Of a stretch of DNA of 64,000 bases, positions 29,755 through 40,953 are shown in pieces. The notes under the pieces were generated by a model that was not told where the DNA came from, did not search any database, and saw only the letters and a program-made list of their open reading frames with translations. The stretch spans positions 310,001 to 374,000 of the forward strand of contig NZ_CP010523.2 in the NCBI RefSeq assembly GCF_000828055.2, written 5' to 3'. Numbering within the stretch: the stretch's first letter is position 1; the number at the start of each line of letters is the position of its first letter. The position numbers and the translations under genes were made by a program. This DNA is from Klebsiella variicola. GTDB lineage: Bacteria; Pseudomonadota; Gammaproteobacteria; Enterobacterales; Enterobacteriaceae.

Positions 29755-30450
29755 ATGATCTACTTACGCAAAGCGAACGAACGTGGCCACGCTAACCATG
29801 GTTGGCTGGATTCCTGGCATACTTTCTCTTTCGCCAACTATTATGACCCGAATTTTATGGGCTTCTCTGCCCTGCGGGTGATTAACGACGACGTCATCGA
29901 CGCCGGTCAGGGCTTCGGTACCCATCCACACAAAGACATGGAAATCCTGACTTATGTGCTGGAAGGGGCGGTGGAGCACCAGGACAGTATGGGCAACAAA
30001 GAGCAGGTGCCGGCAGGCGAGTTCCAGATCATGAGTGCGGGTACCGGGGTGCGCCACTCTGAGTACAACCCGAGCAAAACCGATCGTCTGCGTCTGTATC
30101 AGATCTGGATTATTCCGGAAGAAACCGGCATTACCCCGCGCTACGAGCAGCGCCGCTTCGACGCCGCCCAGGGCAAACAGCTGGTGTTGTCGCCAGATGC
30201 GCGAGATGGCTCGCTGAAGGTGTACCAGGATATGGAACTCTATCGCTGGGCGCTGCTGAAAGATGAGCAGTCGGTTCACCAGATTGCCGCGGAACGCCGC
30301 GTGTGGATCCAGGTGGTGAAAGGCGAAGTGACCATCAACGGTACCAAAGCCACCACCAGCGACGGTTTGGCCATCTGGGACGAGCAGGCGATTTCGGTTC
30401 ATGCCGACAGCGATAGCGAGATCCTGCTGTTCGATCTGCCGCCGGTTTGA
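29755..30450 (+). CDS. yhhW: Pirin-family quercetinase YhhW
   Basis: A 231-residue bicupin of the pirin family; E. coli YhhW has quercetin 2,3-dioxygenase activity in vitro. Metal ligands lie in the N-terminal cupin: GFGTHPHKDMEILTYVLEG with histidines and a later HSEYNP. The natural substrate is unknown. The start has GGGGG eight bases upstream. A strong hairpin follows the gene before gntR. Confidence 0.93.
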   Translation: MIYLRKANERGHANHGWLDSWHTFSFANYYDPNFMGFSALRVINDDVIDAGQGFGTHPHKDMEILTYVLEGAVEHQDSMGNKEQVPAGEFQIMSAGTGVRHSEYNPSKTDRLRLYQIWIIPEETGITPRYEQRRFDAAQGKQLVLSPDARDGSLKVYQDMELYRWALLKDEQSVHQIAAERRVWIQVVKGEVTINGTKATTSDGLAIWDEQAISVHADSDSEILLFDLPPV

Positions 30451-30478
30451 TAGTTATCTGAGCCAGGTTAAATAAATT

Positions 30479-30516
30479 GCGCAACCTTCTCCAACATCGG
30501 CGAAGGTTGCGCTTTG
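30479..30516 (+). terminator. Terminator between yhhW and gntR
   Basis: An 11-bp stem, GCGCAACCTTC (30479-30489) with GAAGGTTGCGC (30502-30512), followed by a short TTTGT run. Confidence 0.7.
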
Positions 30517-30564
30517 TCCGTGATAAACTGAGAAAATGTTTCCCCGTTGATCACAGTCAGGACG

Positions 30565-31560
30565 ATGAAAAAGAAAAGACCCGTACTTCAGGATGTAGCC
30601 GATCTTGTCGGCGTGACCAAAATGACGGTCAGTCGCTATTTACGCAACCCGGAGCAGGTCTCCGAAGCGCTGCGTGGCAAGATTGCCGTTGCCCTCGATG
30701 AACTGGGTTATATTCCCAATCGCGCCCCTGACATTCTCTCCAACGCGACCAGCCGCGCCATCGGCGTGCTGCTGCCGTCGTTAACTAACCAGGTCTTCTC
30801 GGAAGTGCTGCGCGGTATCGAAAGCGTCACCGACGCTTTCGGCTATCAAACCATGCTGGCGCACTACGGCTATAAGCCGGAAATGGAAGAGAAACGCCTC
30901 GAATCGATGCTCTCCTGGAACATTGACGGCCTGATCCTCACCGAACGAACTCATACGCCTCGCACCCTGAAGATGATTGAAGTCGCCGGCATTCCGGTGG
31001 TGGAGCTGATGGACAGCCGGTCGCCGTGCCTCGATATCGCCGTCGGGTTTGATAACTTTGAAGCCGCCCGGCAGATGACCGCAGCGATTATCGCCCGCGG
31101 CCACCGCCACGTCGCCTATCTGGGGGCGCGTCTCGATGAACGAACTATCATCAAACAGAAGGGGTATGAGCAGGCGATGCTCGACGCCGGGATGACGCCC
31201 TATAGCGTGATGGTGGAGCAGTCTTCGTCCTACTCGTCGGGTATTGAGCTGATGCGTCAGGCGCGCCGCGAATATCCGCAGCTTGACGGTATCTTCTGTA
31301 CCAACGATGACCTTGCGGTCGGCGCGGCGTTTGAATGCCAGCGTCTGGGGCTGAAGATCCCCGATGATATGGCGATCGCCGGGTTCCACGGCCATGATAT
31401 CGGCCAGGTGATGGAGCCGCGTCTCGCCAGCGTCCTGACCCCGCGCGAGCGGATGGGACGCATCGGCGCCGAACGGCTGCTGGCGCGCATTCGTGGTGAA
31501 GCGATTACCCCTAAGATGTTAGATTTAGGTTTCACATTGTCACCGGGCGGATCAATTTAA
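30565..31560 (+). CDS. gntR: Gluconate operon repressor GntR (LacI family)
   Basis: GntR represses gntKU and gntT and is released by gluconate. It has 331 residues, as in E. coli. The helix-turn-helix is VLQDVADLVGVTKMTVSRYL (residues 7-26), with the hinge helix near APDILSNATSRAIGVLLP and a periplasmic-binding-like effector domain. ATG at 30565 gives the family start MKKKRP. Its operators are recognisable upstream of gntK and gntT in this window. Confidence 0.96.
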   Translation: MKKKRPVLQDVADLVGVTKMTVSRYLRNPEQVSEALRGKIAVALDELGYIPNRAPDILSNATSRAIGVLLPSLTNQVFSEVLRGIESVTDAFGYQTMLAHYGYKPEMEEKRLESMLSWNIDGLILTERTHTPRTLKMIEVAGIPVVELMDSRSPCLDIAVGFDNFEAARQMTAAIIARGHRHVAYLGARLDERTIIKQKGYEQAMLDAGMTPYSVMVEQSSSYSSGIELMRQARREYPQLDGIFCTNDDLAVGAAFECQRLGLKIPDDMAIAGFHGHDIGQVMEPRLASVLTPRERMGRIGAERLLARIRGEAITPKMLDLGFTLSPGGSI

Positions 31561-31569
31561 ACTGACAAG

Positions 31570-31585
31570 TTTGAAGTAGATCACA
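31570..31585 (+). promoter_or_regulatory. CRP site upstream of gntK
   Basis: TTTGAAGTAGATCACA fits TGTGA-N6-TCACA with one good half-site. It lies just after the gntR stop and would activate gntKU, which is catabolite-sensitive in E. coli. Confidence 0.55.
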
Positions 31586-31639
31586 CATATTCACATCTGG
31601 CACGAATGGATATTGCTTCTCCACAGGTCCGGCATGACA

Positions 31640-31669
31640 ATGTTACCGATAACAGTTACCCGTAACAAT
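31640..31669 (+). promoter_or_regulatory. Tandem GntR operators of gntKU
   Basis: ATGTTACCGATAACAG (31640-31655) and AGTTACCCGTAACAAT (31654-31669) are adjacent palindromes of the form GTTACC-N-GTAAC or close to it. They match the sequences before gntT and the known GntR box. Confidence 0.8.
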
Positions 31670-31740
31670 TAACCGATACGCCGCCTTCGCGCTGGATGAG
31701 TCAGCCATGGCGCGGCGTACCTGTCCGGTGGGAGGATGCT

Positions 31741-32271
31741 TTGAGCACGACTAATCATGATCACCACGTCTATGTTCTGATGGGCGTTTCCGGCAGCGGG
31801 AAATCCGCTGTCGCCAGCGAAGTGGCGCATCAACTGCATGCCGCGTTTCTCGACGGCGACTTTTTGCATCCGCGCAGCAACATCACCAAGATGGCCTCCG
31901 GTGAGCCGCTGAACGATGATGACCGCACGCCGTGGCTGCAGGCGCTGAATGACGCCGCGTTTGCTATGCAGCGTACCAACAAGGTGTCGCTGATCGTCTG
32001 CTCGGCGCTGAAGAAGAGCTATCGCGACATTCTGCGCAAGGGCAACCCGAACCTCTCCTTCATCTATCTGAAAGGCGATTTCGACGTGATCGAAAACCGT
32101 CTGAAGGCACGCAAAGGACACTTCTTCAAAACCCAAATGTTGGTGACGCAGTTTGAAACGCTGCAGGAACCAGGCGCCGACGAGAGCGATGTGCTTATCG
32201 TCGATATCGACCAGCCGCTGGAAGGCGTGGTGGCCAGCACCATCGAGGTGATCAACAAAGGCAGTCACTAG
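31741..32271 (+). CDS. gntK: Thermoresistant gluconokinase GntK
   Basis: GntK phosphorylates gluconate to 6-phosphogluconate with ATP. The 176-residue protein has Walker A GVSGSGKSA and the FLDGDFLHP substrate motif. The start is TTG at 31741, with GGGAGG about six bases upstream, giving STTNHDHH as in E. coli; the ATG at 31696 lies upstream of that ribosome site. The gene overlaps gntU by one base. Confidence 0.94.
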   Translation: MSTTNHDHHVYVLMGVSGSGKSAVASEVAHQLHAAFLDGDFLHPRSNITKMASGEPLNDDDRTPWLQALNDAAFAMQRTNKVSLIVCSALKKSYRDILRKGNPNLSFIYLKGDFDVIENRLKARKGHFFKTQMLVTQFETLQEPGADESDVLIVDIDQPLEGVVASTIEVINKGSH

Positions 32272-33611
32272 TGAGTACTTTAACGCTTGTTTTAACAGCA
32301 GTCGGCTCGGTATTGCTGCTGCTGTTTTTAGTCATGAAAGCGCGGATGCACGCCTTCGTGGCTTTGATGGTGGTTTCTATTGGTGCAGGTCTTTTCTCCG
32401 GCATGCCGCTGGATAAAATCGCGGCGACGATGGAGAAAGGGATGGGCGGTACGCTGGGCTTCCTGGCGATCGTCGTCGCGCTCGGCGCGATGTTCGGTAA
32501 GATCCTGCATGAAACGGGGGCGGTCGATCAGATTGCCGTCAAGATGCTCAAATCCTTCGGCCACAACCGCGCGCACTATGCGATTGGTCTTGCCGGTCTT
32601 ATCTGCGCGCTGCCGCTGTTCTTCGAAGTGGCCATTGTCCTGCTGATCAGCGTCGCTTTCTCGATGGCGCGCCATACCGGCACTAACCTCGTGAAGCTGG
32701 TGATCCCGCTGTTTGCCGGGGTGGCCGCCGCCGCCGCGTTCCTGCTTCCCGGGCCGGCGCCGATGCTGCTGGCGTCGCAAATGCACGCCGACTTTGGCTG
32801 GATGATCCTGATTGGCCTGTGCGCCGCGATCCCGGGGATGATTATCGCCGGTCCGTTGTGGGGTAACTTCATTAGCCGCTACGTTGAGCTGCATATTCCT
32901 GACGATATCAGCGAACCGCATCTCGGCGAAGGAAAAATGCCCTCCTTCGGCTTTAGCCTGTCGCTGATCCTGCTGCCGCTGGTGCTGGTGGGTCTAAAAA
33001 CCATCGCCGCGCGCTTTGTGCCGGTGGGTTCCACTGCCTACGAATGGTTCGAGTTTATCGGCCATCCGTTCACCGCGATCCTGGTTGCCTGCCTGGTCGC
33101 GATCTACGGCCTGGCGATGCGCCAGGGGATGGCGAAAGACCGCGTGATGGAGATCTGTGGCCACGCGCTGCAGCCGGCGGGGATTATCCTGCTGGTGATC
33201 GGCGCCGGCGGCGTCTTCAAGCAGGTGCTGGTTGACTCCGGCGTCGGCCCGGCGCTCGGCGAAGCGCTGACAGGCCTGGGTCTGCCGATTGCGATTACCT
33301 GCTTCGTGTTGGCGGCTGCCGTCCGTATCATTCAGGGCTCTGCCACCGTTGCTTGTCTGACGGCGGTTGGCCTGGTGATGCCGGTCATTGAGCAACTGAA
33401 CTACAGCGGCGCGCAGATGGCAGCGTTGTCTATCTGTATCGCCGGCGGCTCGATTGTGGTGAGCCACGTGAACGATGCCGGCTTCTGGCTGTTCGGTAAA
33501 TTTACCGGTGCGACGGAAGCCCAGACGCTGAAAACCTGGACCATGATGGAAACCATCCTGGGTACCACCGGGGCGATTGTCGGTATGATCGCTTTCCAGC
33601 TGCTGAGCTAA
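32271..33611 (+). CDS. gntU: Low-affinity gluconate permease GntU
   Basis: GntU is a gluconate:proton symporter of the GntP family with about twelve helices. It has 446 residues, as in E. coli. GTG at 32271 overlaps the gntK stop (TAGTG), so translation is coupled. Conserved stretches include GGTLGFLAIVVALGAMFGKI and FLLPGPAPMLLASQ. It is paralogous to GntT (57448-58764). Confidence 0.95.
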   Translation: MSTLTLVLTAVGSVLLLLFLVMKARMHAFVALMVVSIGAGLFSGMPLDKIAATMEKGMGGTLGFLAIVVALGAMFGKILHETGAVDQIAVKMLKSFGHNRAHYAIGLAGLICALPLFFEVAIVLLISVAFSMARHTGTNLVKLVIPLFAGVAAAAAFLLPGPAPMLLASQMHADFGWMILIGLCAAIPGMIIAGPLWGNFISRYVELHIPDDISEPHLGEGKMPSFGFSLSLILLPLVLVGLKTIAARFVPVGSTAYEWFEFIGHPFTAILVACLVAIYGLAMRQGMAKDRVMEICGHALQPAGIILLVIGAGGVFKQVLVDSGVGPALGEALTGLGLPIAITCFVLAAAVRIIQGSATVACLTAVGLVMPVIEQLNYSGAQMAALSICIAGGSIVVSHVNDAGFWLFGKFTGATEAQTLKTWTMMETILGTTGAIVGMIAFQLLS

Positions 33612-33642
33612 GCCCGCTCACCTCCCGCTCGCGGGGTATAAA

Positions 33643-33677
33643 AAGCCAGGGTAACGCTGCTTACCCTGGCTTCTTTG
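33643..33677 (+). terminator. Terminator of gntKU
   Basis: A 12-bp stem AAGCCAGGGTAA with TTACCCTGGCTT (33661-33672), loop CGCTGC, followed by CTTTG. Confidence 0.8.
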
Positions 33678-34073
33678 TAATAAGCCGCCCTTTTTCCCCC
33701 TTTTCCTTGCCTGCTATTCGCCCTTATTAGCGCTACGACGATACTCGTATCCCTCGTCAGCCCTTGCTGTGCCTGGGTTTGATGCGTTTATTTGGCAAGC
33801 GGTAAATCACCTGATTTCGCGCTCAATCCATAATCAGGATCAATAAAATAGCAACGGAAAATATTCCATTGCGCAGGGGATTTCCCCGATAATCGTTGCG
33901 TTTTTGACGACGACCAGCGACGGTGGACAATGTGCAGGATAAGTTGCTTTTCTGATTGTTCAGCAATCATTGATTAATTTCACTTGCGACTTTAGCTGCA
34001 TTTTGTAAGGTGAGGGATAATCCAGTTGGAAACTGGCCAGGCACAAACAGCACACACCTCGCAGGAATACGTT
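33678..34073. other. gntU-asd intergenic region
   Basis: About 400 bp with no convincing gene. The asd promoter must lie here. In E. coli this interval holds yhgN (MarC family); no trace of it was seen. No lysine-riboswitch-like structure was recognised. Confidence 0.5.
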
Positions 34074-35180
34074 ATGAAAAATGTTGGTTTTATCGGCTGG
34101 CGCGGAATGGTCGGCTCTGTTCTCATGCAACGCATGGTTGAAGAGCGCGATTTCGACGCCATTCGCCCGGTGTTCTTCTCTACCTCCCAGCTGGGACAGC
34201 CAGCGCCGTCATTCGGCGGTAGCACCGGTGGCACGCTTCAGGATGCGTTCGATCTGGACGCGCTGAAGGCACTGGACATTATTGTCACGTGCCAGGGCGG
34301 CGATTACACCAACGAGATTTACCCGAAGCTGCGCGAAAGCGGCTGGCAGGGTTACTGGATTGACGCCGCCTCTTCGCTGCGCATGAAGGACGATGCGATC
34401 ATTATCCTCGACCCGGTTAACCAGGACGTGATCACCGCCGGCCTGAATAATGGCGTCAAAACCTTTGTCGGCGGCAACTGTACCGTTAGCCTGATGCTGA
34501 TGTCCCTCGGCGGCCTGTTTGCCCAGGATCTGGTGGAGTGGGTCAGCGTGGCAACGTACCAGGCGGCTTCCGGCGGCGGCGCGCGTCATATGCGCGAGCT
34601 GCTGAGCCAGATGGGTCAGCTGCACAACCATGTTGCGGCAGAGCTGGCGGATCCGGCTTCCGCCATTCTGGATATCGAGCGCAAAGTGACGTCGCTGACC
34701 CGCAGCGGCGAGCTGCCGGTGGATAACTTCGGCGTACCGCTGGCGGGCAGCCTGATCCCGTGGATCGACAAACAGCTGGATAACGGCCAGAGCCGCGAAG
34801 AGTGGAAAGGCCAGGCGGAGACCAACAAGATCCTCGCCACCTCGTCCGTTATCCCGGTAGACGGCCTGTGCGTCCGCGTTGGCGCGCTGCGCTGCCACAG
34901 CCAGGCGTTCACCATCAAGCTGAAGAAAGATGTGTCTATCCCGACCGTTGAGGAGCTGCTGGCCGCGCACAACCCGTGGGCCAAAGTGGTACCGAACGAT
35001 CGTGAGATTACCATGCGCGAGCTGACCCCAGCCGCGGTGACGGGCACCCTGACCACCCCGGTCGGGCGCCTGCGTAAACTGAATATGGGGCCGGAGTATC
35101 TGTCGGCCTTTACCGTTGGCGACCAGCTGTTGTGGGGCGCTGCGGAGCCGCTGCGCCGGATGCTTCGCCAGCTGGCGTAA
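34074..35180 (+). CDS. asd: Aspartate-semialdehyde dehydrogenase Asd
   Basis: Asd reduces aspartyl phosphate to aspartate semialdehyde, the branch point to lysine/diaminopimelate, threonine and methionine. The 368-residue enzyme has the NADP-binding start [20 protein letters not shown] and the catalytic cysteine in [10 protein letters not shown] (Cys136). The active-site histidine probably lies in [13 protein letters not shown] at 34074 matches E. coli. It is a single gene with its own terminator. Confidence 0.97.
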   Translation: MKNVGFIGWRGMVGSVLMQRMVEERDFDAIRPVFFSTSQLGQPAPSFGGSTGGTLQDAFDLDALKALDIIVTCQGGDYTNEIYPKLRESGWQGYWIDAASSLRMKDDAIIILDPVNQDVITAGLNNGVKTFVGGNCTVSLMLMSLGGLFAQDLVEWVSVATYQAASGGGARHMRELLSQMGQLHNHVAAELADPASAILDIERKVTSLTRSGELPVDNFGVPLAGSLIPWIDKQLDNGQSREEWKGQAETNKILATSSVIPVDGLCVRVGALRCHSQAFTIKLKKDVSIPTVEELLAAHNPWAKVVPNDREITMRELTPAAVTGTLTTPVGRLRKLNMGPEYLSAFTVGDQLLWGAAEPLRRMLRQLA

Positions 35181-35196
35181 GCGCAGGATGAACATA

Positions 35197-35226
35197 AAGG
35201 GGGTCTTCAAGCCCCCTTTTTTTTTG
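35197..35226 (+). terminator. Terminator of asd
   Basis: AAGGGGG-TCTTCAAG-CCCCCTT followed by a run of T residues to 35225. Confidence 0.9.
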
Positions 35227-35298
35227 CGTAATACAAGGAGTAAACGCGGATGTTAGATTTTTCCCCACGGAGGTAACTCAGCCTTGGCTATGCTTTAA

Positions 35299-35314
35299 GT
35301 AAGGAATTCCTTAC
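35299..35314. promoter_or_regulatory. 16-bp perfect palindrome upstream of glgB
   Basis: GTAAGGAATTCCTTAC is self-complementary and lies 105 bp before the glgB start, in the leader between the asd terminator and glgB. It could be an operator; I do not recognise the factor. Confidence 0.5.
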
Positions 35315-35418
35315 CTGAAGGTGGGACGGAGCAGGAGGATGCTGAGAGCACTGCGCCGTTCAGGTCAAAAAAAGTCGCCAGTTACAGGAATGAGCGACAC
35401 TTACAACAGGATGAAAGC

Positions 35419-37605
35419 ATGTCTAATCATATTGATAGAGACGTGATTAATGCGCTAATCGCCGGTCATTTCGCGGATCCCTTTTCCGTGCTCGGCATGC
35501 ACCGAACTGACGCCGGGCTGGAAGTGCGCGCATTATTACCCGATGCCACCGACGTGTGGGTTATTGAACCGAAAACCGGACGCAAAGTCGGCAAGCTCGA
35601 ATGCCTCGACTCGCGTGGTTTCTTCAGCGGCGTCCTGCCACGTCGCAAAAACGCCTTTCGCTATCAGCTGGCCGTCACCTGGCACGGGCAGCAGAATCTG
35701 ATTGATGACCCTTATCGCTTTGGTCCGCTGTTGCAGGATCTTGATGTCTGGCTGCTGTCCGAAGGGACCCACCTGCGCCCTTACGAAACGCTGGGCGCGC
35801 ACGCTGCCACCATGGACGGCGTCACCGGTACCCGTTTCTCGGTGTGGGCGCCGAATGCCCGCCGCGTGTCGGTGGTGGGGCAGTTTAACTACTGGGATGG
35901 CAGACGCCACCCGATGCGATTCCGCAAAGAGTCCGGGATCTGGGAGCTGTTCGTTCCCGGCGCGCATAATGGCCAGCTGTATAAATTCGAACTGATTGAC
36001 GCCCACGGCCATCTGCGGGTCAAAGCCGACCCTTACGCCTTTGAGTCGCAAATGCGTCCGGAAAGCGCCTCGCTTATCTGCGACCTGCCGCCCAAAGTGG
36101 AACAGCCGGCGGACCGCAAAGCGGCGAACCAGTTTGATGCCCCGATCTCTATCTATGAAGTGCATCTCGGCTCCTGGCGCCGTCATACCGATAATAATTT
36201 CTGGCTGAGCTACCGCGAGCTGGCCGACCAGCTGGTGCCCTACGCGAAATGGATGGGCTTCACCCATCTCGAACTGCTGCCGGTTAACGAGCACCCGTTC
36301 GACGGCAGCTGGGGCTATCAACCCACCGGGCTCTATGCGCCGACCCGCCGTTTCGGCACCCGCGACGATTTCCGTTACTTTATCAACGCCGCGCACGCCG
36401 CCGGGCTGAACGTCATTCTTGACTGGGTGCCCGGCCACTTCCCGGCGGATGATTTTGCCCTTGCCTCGTTTGACGGTACTTCGCTGTATGAGCACAGCGA
36501 TCCACGCGAGGGATATCACCAGGACTGGAATACCCTGATCTACAACTATGGTCGCCGCGAAGTCAGCAACTTCCTCGTCGGTAACGCGCTGTACTGGATC
36601 GAGCGCTTCGGTATTGATGCCCTGCGGGTCGACGCGGTGGCCTCAATGATCTATCGCGATTACAGCCGCAAGGCAGGTGAGTGGATCCCCAACGAATACG
36701 GCGGCCGGGAAAATCTGGAAGCTATTGAGTTTCTGCGCAGCACCAACCGCATCCTCGGCGAACAGACGCCGGGCGCGGTGACGATGGCGGAAGAGTCCAC
36801 CGATTTTGCCGGGGTGACCCGTCCGCCAGCCGGCGGCGGCCTCGGTTTCTGGTTCAAATGGAACCTCGGCTGGATGCACGACACCCTGGATTACATGAAG
36901 CTCGATCCGGTGCATCGCCGCTACCATCATGACAAAATGACCTTCGGCATGCTCTACAACTACACCGAAAATTTTGTGCTGCCGCTCTCCCACGATGAAG
37001 TGGTGCACGGCAAAAAATCGATTCTCGACCGCATGCCGGGGGATGCTTGGCAGAAGTTTGCCAACCTGCGCGCCTACTACGGCTGGCTGTTCGCCTTCCC
37101 GGGTAAAAAACTGCTGTTTATGGGCAATGAGTTCGCTCAAGGCCGCGAGTGGAACCACGACGGCAGCCTCGACTGGCATCTGCTGGAGGGCGGCGACAAC
37201 TGGCACCACGGCGTCCAGCGACTGGTGCGCGACCTGAACCATACCTACCGTCACCATAAAGCGCTGCACGAGCTGGATTTCGACCCCTACGGTTTCGAAT
37301 GGCTGGTGGTCGATGACCATGAGCGTTCGGTGTTTGTCTTTGTGCGCCGCGACCGGGCCGGGAATGAGATTATCGTCGCCAGCAACTTCACGCCGGTGCC
37401 GCGCCATGACTACCGCTTCGGCATTAACCAGCCGGGACGCTGGCGCGAGGCGTTGAATACCGACTCCATGCACTATCACGGCAGCAACCAGGGTAACGGC
37501 GGTGTGGTGGAGAGCGACGCGATCGCCAGCCATGGCCGCGAACATTCGCTATCGTTGACCCTGCCTCCGCTGGCGACGATCTGGCTGGTCCGGGAGGCGC
37601 AATGA
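35419..37605 (+). CDS. glgB: 1,4-alpha-glucan branching enzyme GlgB
   Basis: GlgB adds alpha-1,6 branches to glycogen. It has 728 residues, as in E. coli. There are two N-terminal beta-sandwich modules (the second, CBM48, near [19 protein letters not shown]) and a GH13 barrel. Catalytic residues are Asp405 in [10 protein letters not shown] and Glu458 in TMAEESTDF. The stop overlaps glgX by ATGA. It heads the glgBXCAP operon. Confidence 0.98.
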   Translation: MSNHIDRDVINALIAGHFADPFSVLGMHRTDAGLEVRALLPDATDVWVIEPKTGRKVGKLECLDSRGFFSGVLPRRKNAFRYQLAVTWHGQQNLIDDPYRFGPLLQDLDVWLLSEGTHLRPYETLGAHAATMDGVTGTRFSVWAPNARRVSVVGQFNYWDGRRHPMRFRKESGIWELFVPGAHNGQLYKFELIDAHGHLRVKADPYAFESQMRPESASLICDLPPKVEQPADRKAANQFDAPISIYEVHLGSWRRHTDNNFWLSYRELADQLVPYAKWMGFTHLELLPVNEHPFDGSWGYQPTGLYAPTRRFGTRDDFRYFINAAHAAGLNVILDWVPGHFPADDFALASFDGTSLYEHSDPREGYHQDWNTLIYNYGRREVSNFLVGNALYWIERFGIDALRVDAVASMIYRDYSRKAGEWIPNEYGGRENLEAIEFLRSTNRILGEQTPGAVTMAEESTDFAGVTRPPAGGGLGFWFKWNLGWMHDTLDYMKLDPVHRRYHHDKMTFGMLYNYTENFVLPLSHDEVVHGKKSILDRMPGDAWQKFANLRAYYGWLFAFPGKKLLFMGNEFAQGREWNHDGSLDWHLLEGGDNWHHGVQRLVRDLNHTYRHHKALHELDFDPYGFEWLVVDDHERSVFVFVRRDRAGNEIIVASNFTPVPRHDYRFGINQPGRWREALNTDSMHYHGSNQGNGGVVESDAIASHGREHSLSLTLPPLATIWLVREAQ

Positions 37606-39578
37606 CCTCACTTGCGGCAGGCAAACCTGCGCCGTTGGGCGCCAGCTATGACGGCAAGGGCGTGAATTTCGCCCTCTTCTCCGCCCATGCCGAGCGGGTG
37701 GAGCTGTGCGTATTCGACGAGCAGGGTAACGAGCAACGCGTCGATCTCCCGGCGCGCAGCGGCGACATCTGGCACGGCTGGCTGGACGCTGCCGGGCCGG
37801 GCCTGCGCTACGGCTATCGGGTGCATGGTCCCTGGGACCCGGCGCAGGGGCACCGCTTTAACCCGGCGAAGCTGCTGCTCGATCCCTGCGCGTATCGGGT
37901 CGAGGGCGATCTGCCGGATGACGAACGCCTGCATGGTGGAATGTGGGAGCCGGATCATCGCGACAGCGCCGCAATCGCGCCAAAATCGCAAGTGGTGGAT
38001 CTGCATTACGACTGGCGGGGCGATAAGCCGCCGCGTACCCCGTGGGGGGAAACGGTGATTTATGAAGCGCACGTGAAAGGACTCACCCTGCTGCACCCGC
38101 AGCTGCCGGAAGCCATTCGCGGAACTTATAAGGCGCTGGGCCACCCGGTGATGATCGCTTACTTCAAATCGCTGGGCATCAGCGCCCTCGAGCTGTTGCC
38201 GGTAGCGCAGTTCGCCAGCGAGCCGCGACTGCAGCGGATGGGCTTGAGCAACTACTGGGGCTACAACCCGCTGGCATGGTTCGCGCTGGATCCGCGCTAT
38301 GCCAGCGATCCCGCGCGTGCCCTCGATGAGTTTCGTGATGCGGTTAAGGCGCTTCATGCCGCCGGCATCGAGGTGATTCTGGATATCGTGCTCAACCATA
38401 GCGCGGAAATTGATCTCGAAGGGCCCACCGTCTCCCTGCGCGGAATCGACAACCGTAGCTATTATTGGGTAAGGGAGGATGGCGATTATCACAACTGGAC
38501 CGGCTGCGGTAATACGCTCAATCTCAGCCACCCCGGGGTGGTGGAATGGGCGCGCCAGTGTTTGCGCTTCTGGGTGGATGAGTGCCATGTCGACGGCTTT
38601 CGCTTCGACCTCGCCTCAGTGATGGGGCGGACGCCGGAATTCCGCCAGGATGCGCCGCTGTTCGAGGCTATCCGCCGCGACAGCGTGCTGTCGCAGGTGA
38701 AACTGATTGCGGAACCCTGGGATATCGGCCCGGGCGGCTATCAGGTGGCTAATTTCCCACCGCTGTTCGCCGAATGGAATGACCATTTTCGCGATATTTC
38801 CCGTCGTTTCTGGCTGCAGCAAAACGTCTCCCTCGGTGACTTTGCGCAACGCTTCGCGGCCTCCAGCGATCTCTTTGCTCGCGATGGCAAACGGCCATCG
38901 GCGACGGTGAACCTGGTGACGGCCCACGATGGCTTCACGCTCCGCGACTGCGTCTGTTTCAATCAGAAACACAATGAGGCAAACGGGGAGGAGAATCGCG
39001 ATGGGACTAACAATAACTACAGCAACAATCATGGTATAGAGGGATTAGACGCCAATCTTGCGGTGATTGAACGGCGGCGCGCCAGCGTGCATGCGCTATT
39101 GACGACGCTGCTGCTGGCTCAGGGGACGCCAATGCTGCTGGCGGGCGATGAGCAGGGCCACAGCCAGCACGGCAACAATAATGCCTACTGCCAGGATAAC
39201 GCGTTGACCTGGCTGGACTGGCGTCAGGCGAACCCGGGATTAACCGCGTTTACCGCGGCGCTGATCCACCTGCGCCGTCGCATTCCAGCGCTCACCCGCA
39301 ACCGCTGGTGGCAGGAGGGCGATGGCAATGTCCGCTGGCTTAATTGCAACGCCCAGCCGCTGACTGCCGGGGAGTGGCAGCAGGGCGCAGCGTGTATGCA
39401 GATCCAGTTGTCTGATCGCTGGCTGCTCACGCTGAACGCCACCGCAGAGGTGGTCGATATGGTTTTACCTGAGGGGGAATGGCGCGCCGTTCCTCCCTTC
39501 GCCGGAGAGGATAATCCGGTCATCATGGCTGTCTGGCATGGGCCCGCGCACGGAGTGTGCGTATTTCAAAGGTCGTAA
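37602..39578 (+). CDS. glgX: Glycogen debranching enzyme GlgX
   Basis: GlgX hydrolyses the short branches left by glycogen phosphorylase. The 658-residue GH13 enzyme has nucleophile Asp336 in [10 protein letters not shown] and acid/base Glu371 in LIAEPWDIG, the same numbering as E. coli. CBM48 is at the N-terminus. Translational overlap with glgB is 4 bp. Confidence 0.97.
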   Translation: MTSLAAGKPAPLGASYDGKGVNFALFSAHAERVELCVFDEQGNEQRVDLPARSGDIWHGWLDAAGPGLRYGYRVHGPWDPAQGHRFNPAKLLLDPCAYRVEGDLPDDERLHGGMWEPDHRDSAAIAPKSQVVDLHYDWRGDKPPRTPWGETVIYEAHVKGLTLLHPQLPEAIRGTYKALGHPVMIAYFKSLGISALELLPVAQFASEPRLQRMGLSNYWGYNPLAWFALDPRYASDPARALDEFRDAVKALHAAGIEVILDIVLNHSAEIDLEGPTVSLRGIDNRSYYWVREDGDYHNWTGCGNTLNLSHPGVVEWARQCLRFWVDECHVDGFRFDLASVMGRTPEFRQDAPLFEAIRRDSVLSQVKLIAEPWDIGPGGYQVANFPPLFAEWNDHFRDISRRFWLQQNVSLGDFAQRFAASSDLFARDGKRPSATVNLVTAHDGFTLRDCVCFNQKHNEANGEENRDGTNNNYSNNHGIEGLDANLAVIERRRASVHALLTTLLLAQGTPMLLAGDEQGHSQHGNNNAYCQDNALTWLDWRQANPGLTAFTAALIHLRRRIPALTRNRWWQEGDGNVRWLNCNAQPLTAGEWQQGAACMQIQLSDRWLLTLNATAEVVDMVLPEGEWRAVPPFAGEDNPVIMAVWHGPAHGVCVFQRS

Positions 39579-39618
39579 TCCCTGAAGCTTCCGGTTGAAC
39601 TCGTGGCGGCGGCGCGGC

Positions 39619-39652
39619 GGGATGAGAAGGAAAGCTGGGGTGTAAAAAGGAG
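39619..39652 (+). promoter_or_regulatory. GGA-rich glgC leader (possible CsrA sites)
   Basis: GGGATG (39619), AAGGAA (39627) and AAGGAG (39647-39652, the ribosome site) precede glgC. In E. coli CsrA binds GGA motifs in this leader, including the ribosome site, to block glgCAP translation. The spacing here allows the same, but this is by analogy. Confidence 0.45.
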
Positions 39653-39658
39653 TTAATC

Positions 39659-40953
39659 ATGGTTAGGCTTGAAAAAAACGATCCGCTGATGCTGGCGCGT
39701 CAATTACCCATCAAATCCGTGGCGTTGATCCTCGCGGGCGGGCGTGGCACCCGGCTCAAGGATCTCACCATTAAGCGTGCGAAACCTGCCGTTCACTTCG
39801 GCGGCAAGTTCCGTATTATCGATTTCGCATTATCTAACTGCATTAACTCAGGGATCCGCCGTATCGGCGTCATCACCCAGTATCAGTCGCACACGCTGGT
39901 GCAGCACATCCAGCGCGGCTGGTCGTTCTTCAGCGAAGAGATGAATGAGTTTGTCGATCTGCTGCCAGCCCAGCAGCGCGTGCACGGCGAAAACTGGTAT
40001 CGCGGCACGGCGGACGCAGTGACGCAGAACCTGGACATCATCCGCCGCTACAAAGCGGAGTACGTGGTGATCCTCGCGGGCGATCATATTTATAAGCAGG
40101 ATTACTCGCGCATGCTGATCGACCATGTCGAAAAAGGGGCGCGTTGCACCGTGGCCTGCATGCCGGTGCCCATTGAAGAGGCATCCGCCTTCGGCGTCAT
40201 GGCGGTCGATGAAAACGAAAAAATCATTGAGTTCGTCGAGAAACCCGCTAACCCGCCGGCGATGCCAACCGACCCGACCAAATCACTGGCCAGTATGGGC
40301 ATTTATATCTTTGACGCCGCCTATCTTTATGAGCTGCTGGAAGAAGACGATCGCAACGAAAACTCCAGCCACGATTTCGGCAAAGATATCATTCCGAAGA
40401 TCACCGAAGCTGGCATGGCTTATGCACATCCTTTCCCGCTCTCCTGCGTGCAGTCTGACCCGAACGCTGAGCCGTACTGGCGCGATGTGGGAACGCTGGA
40501 GGCCTACTGGAAGGCCAACCTCGATCTGGCATCAGTCACGCCGGAACTGGATATGTACGACCAGAACTGGCCGATCCGCACCCATATGGAATCGCTGCCG
40601 CCGGCGAAGTTCGTCCAGGACCGCTCCGGTAGCCACGGCATGACCCTGAACTCGCTGGTTTCCGGCGGCTGCATTATCTCCGGGTCGGTGGTGGTGCAGT
40701 CGGTGCTGTTCCCGCGCGTGCGGGTGAACTCATTCTGTAACATTGATTCGGCAGTCTTGTTGCCAGATGTCTGGGTGGGGCGCTCATGCCGCCTGCGTCG
40801 CTGCGTGATTGACCGCGCCTGCGTCATCCCGGAAGGTATGGTGATTGGTGAGAACGCGGAAGAGGATGCACGCCGCTTCTATCGCTCAGAGGAAGGTATC
40901 GTGCTGGTGACCCGCGACATGCTGCGGAAATTGGGGCACAAACAGGAGCGCTA

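Noticed and set aside
33678-34073. Lysine riboswitch upstream of asd
   Set aside because: I could not find the conserved core or paired helices; in E. coli the lysine riboswitch is at lysC, not asd.
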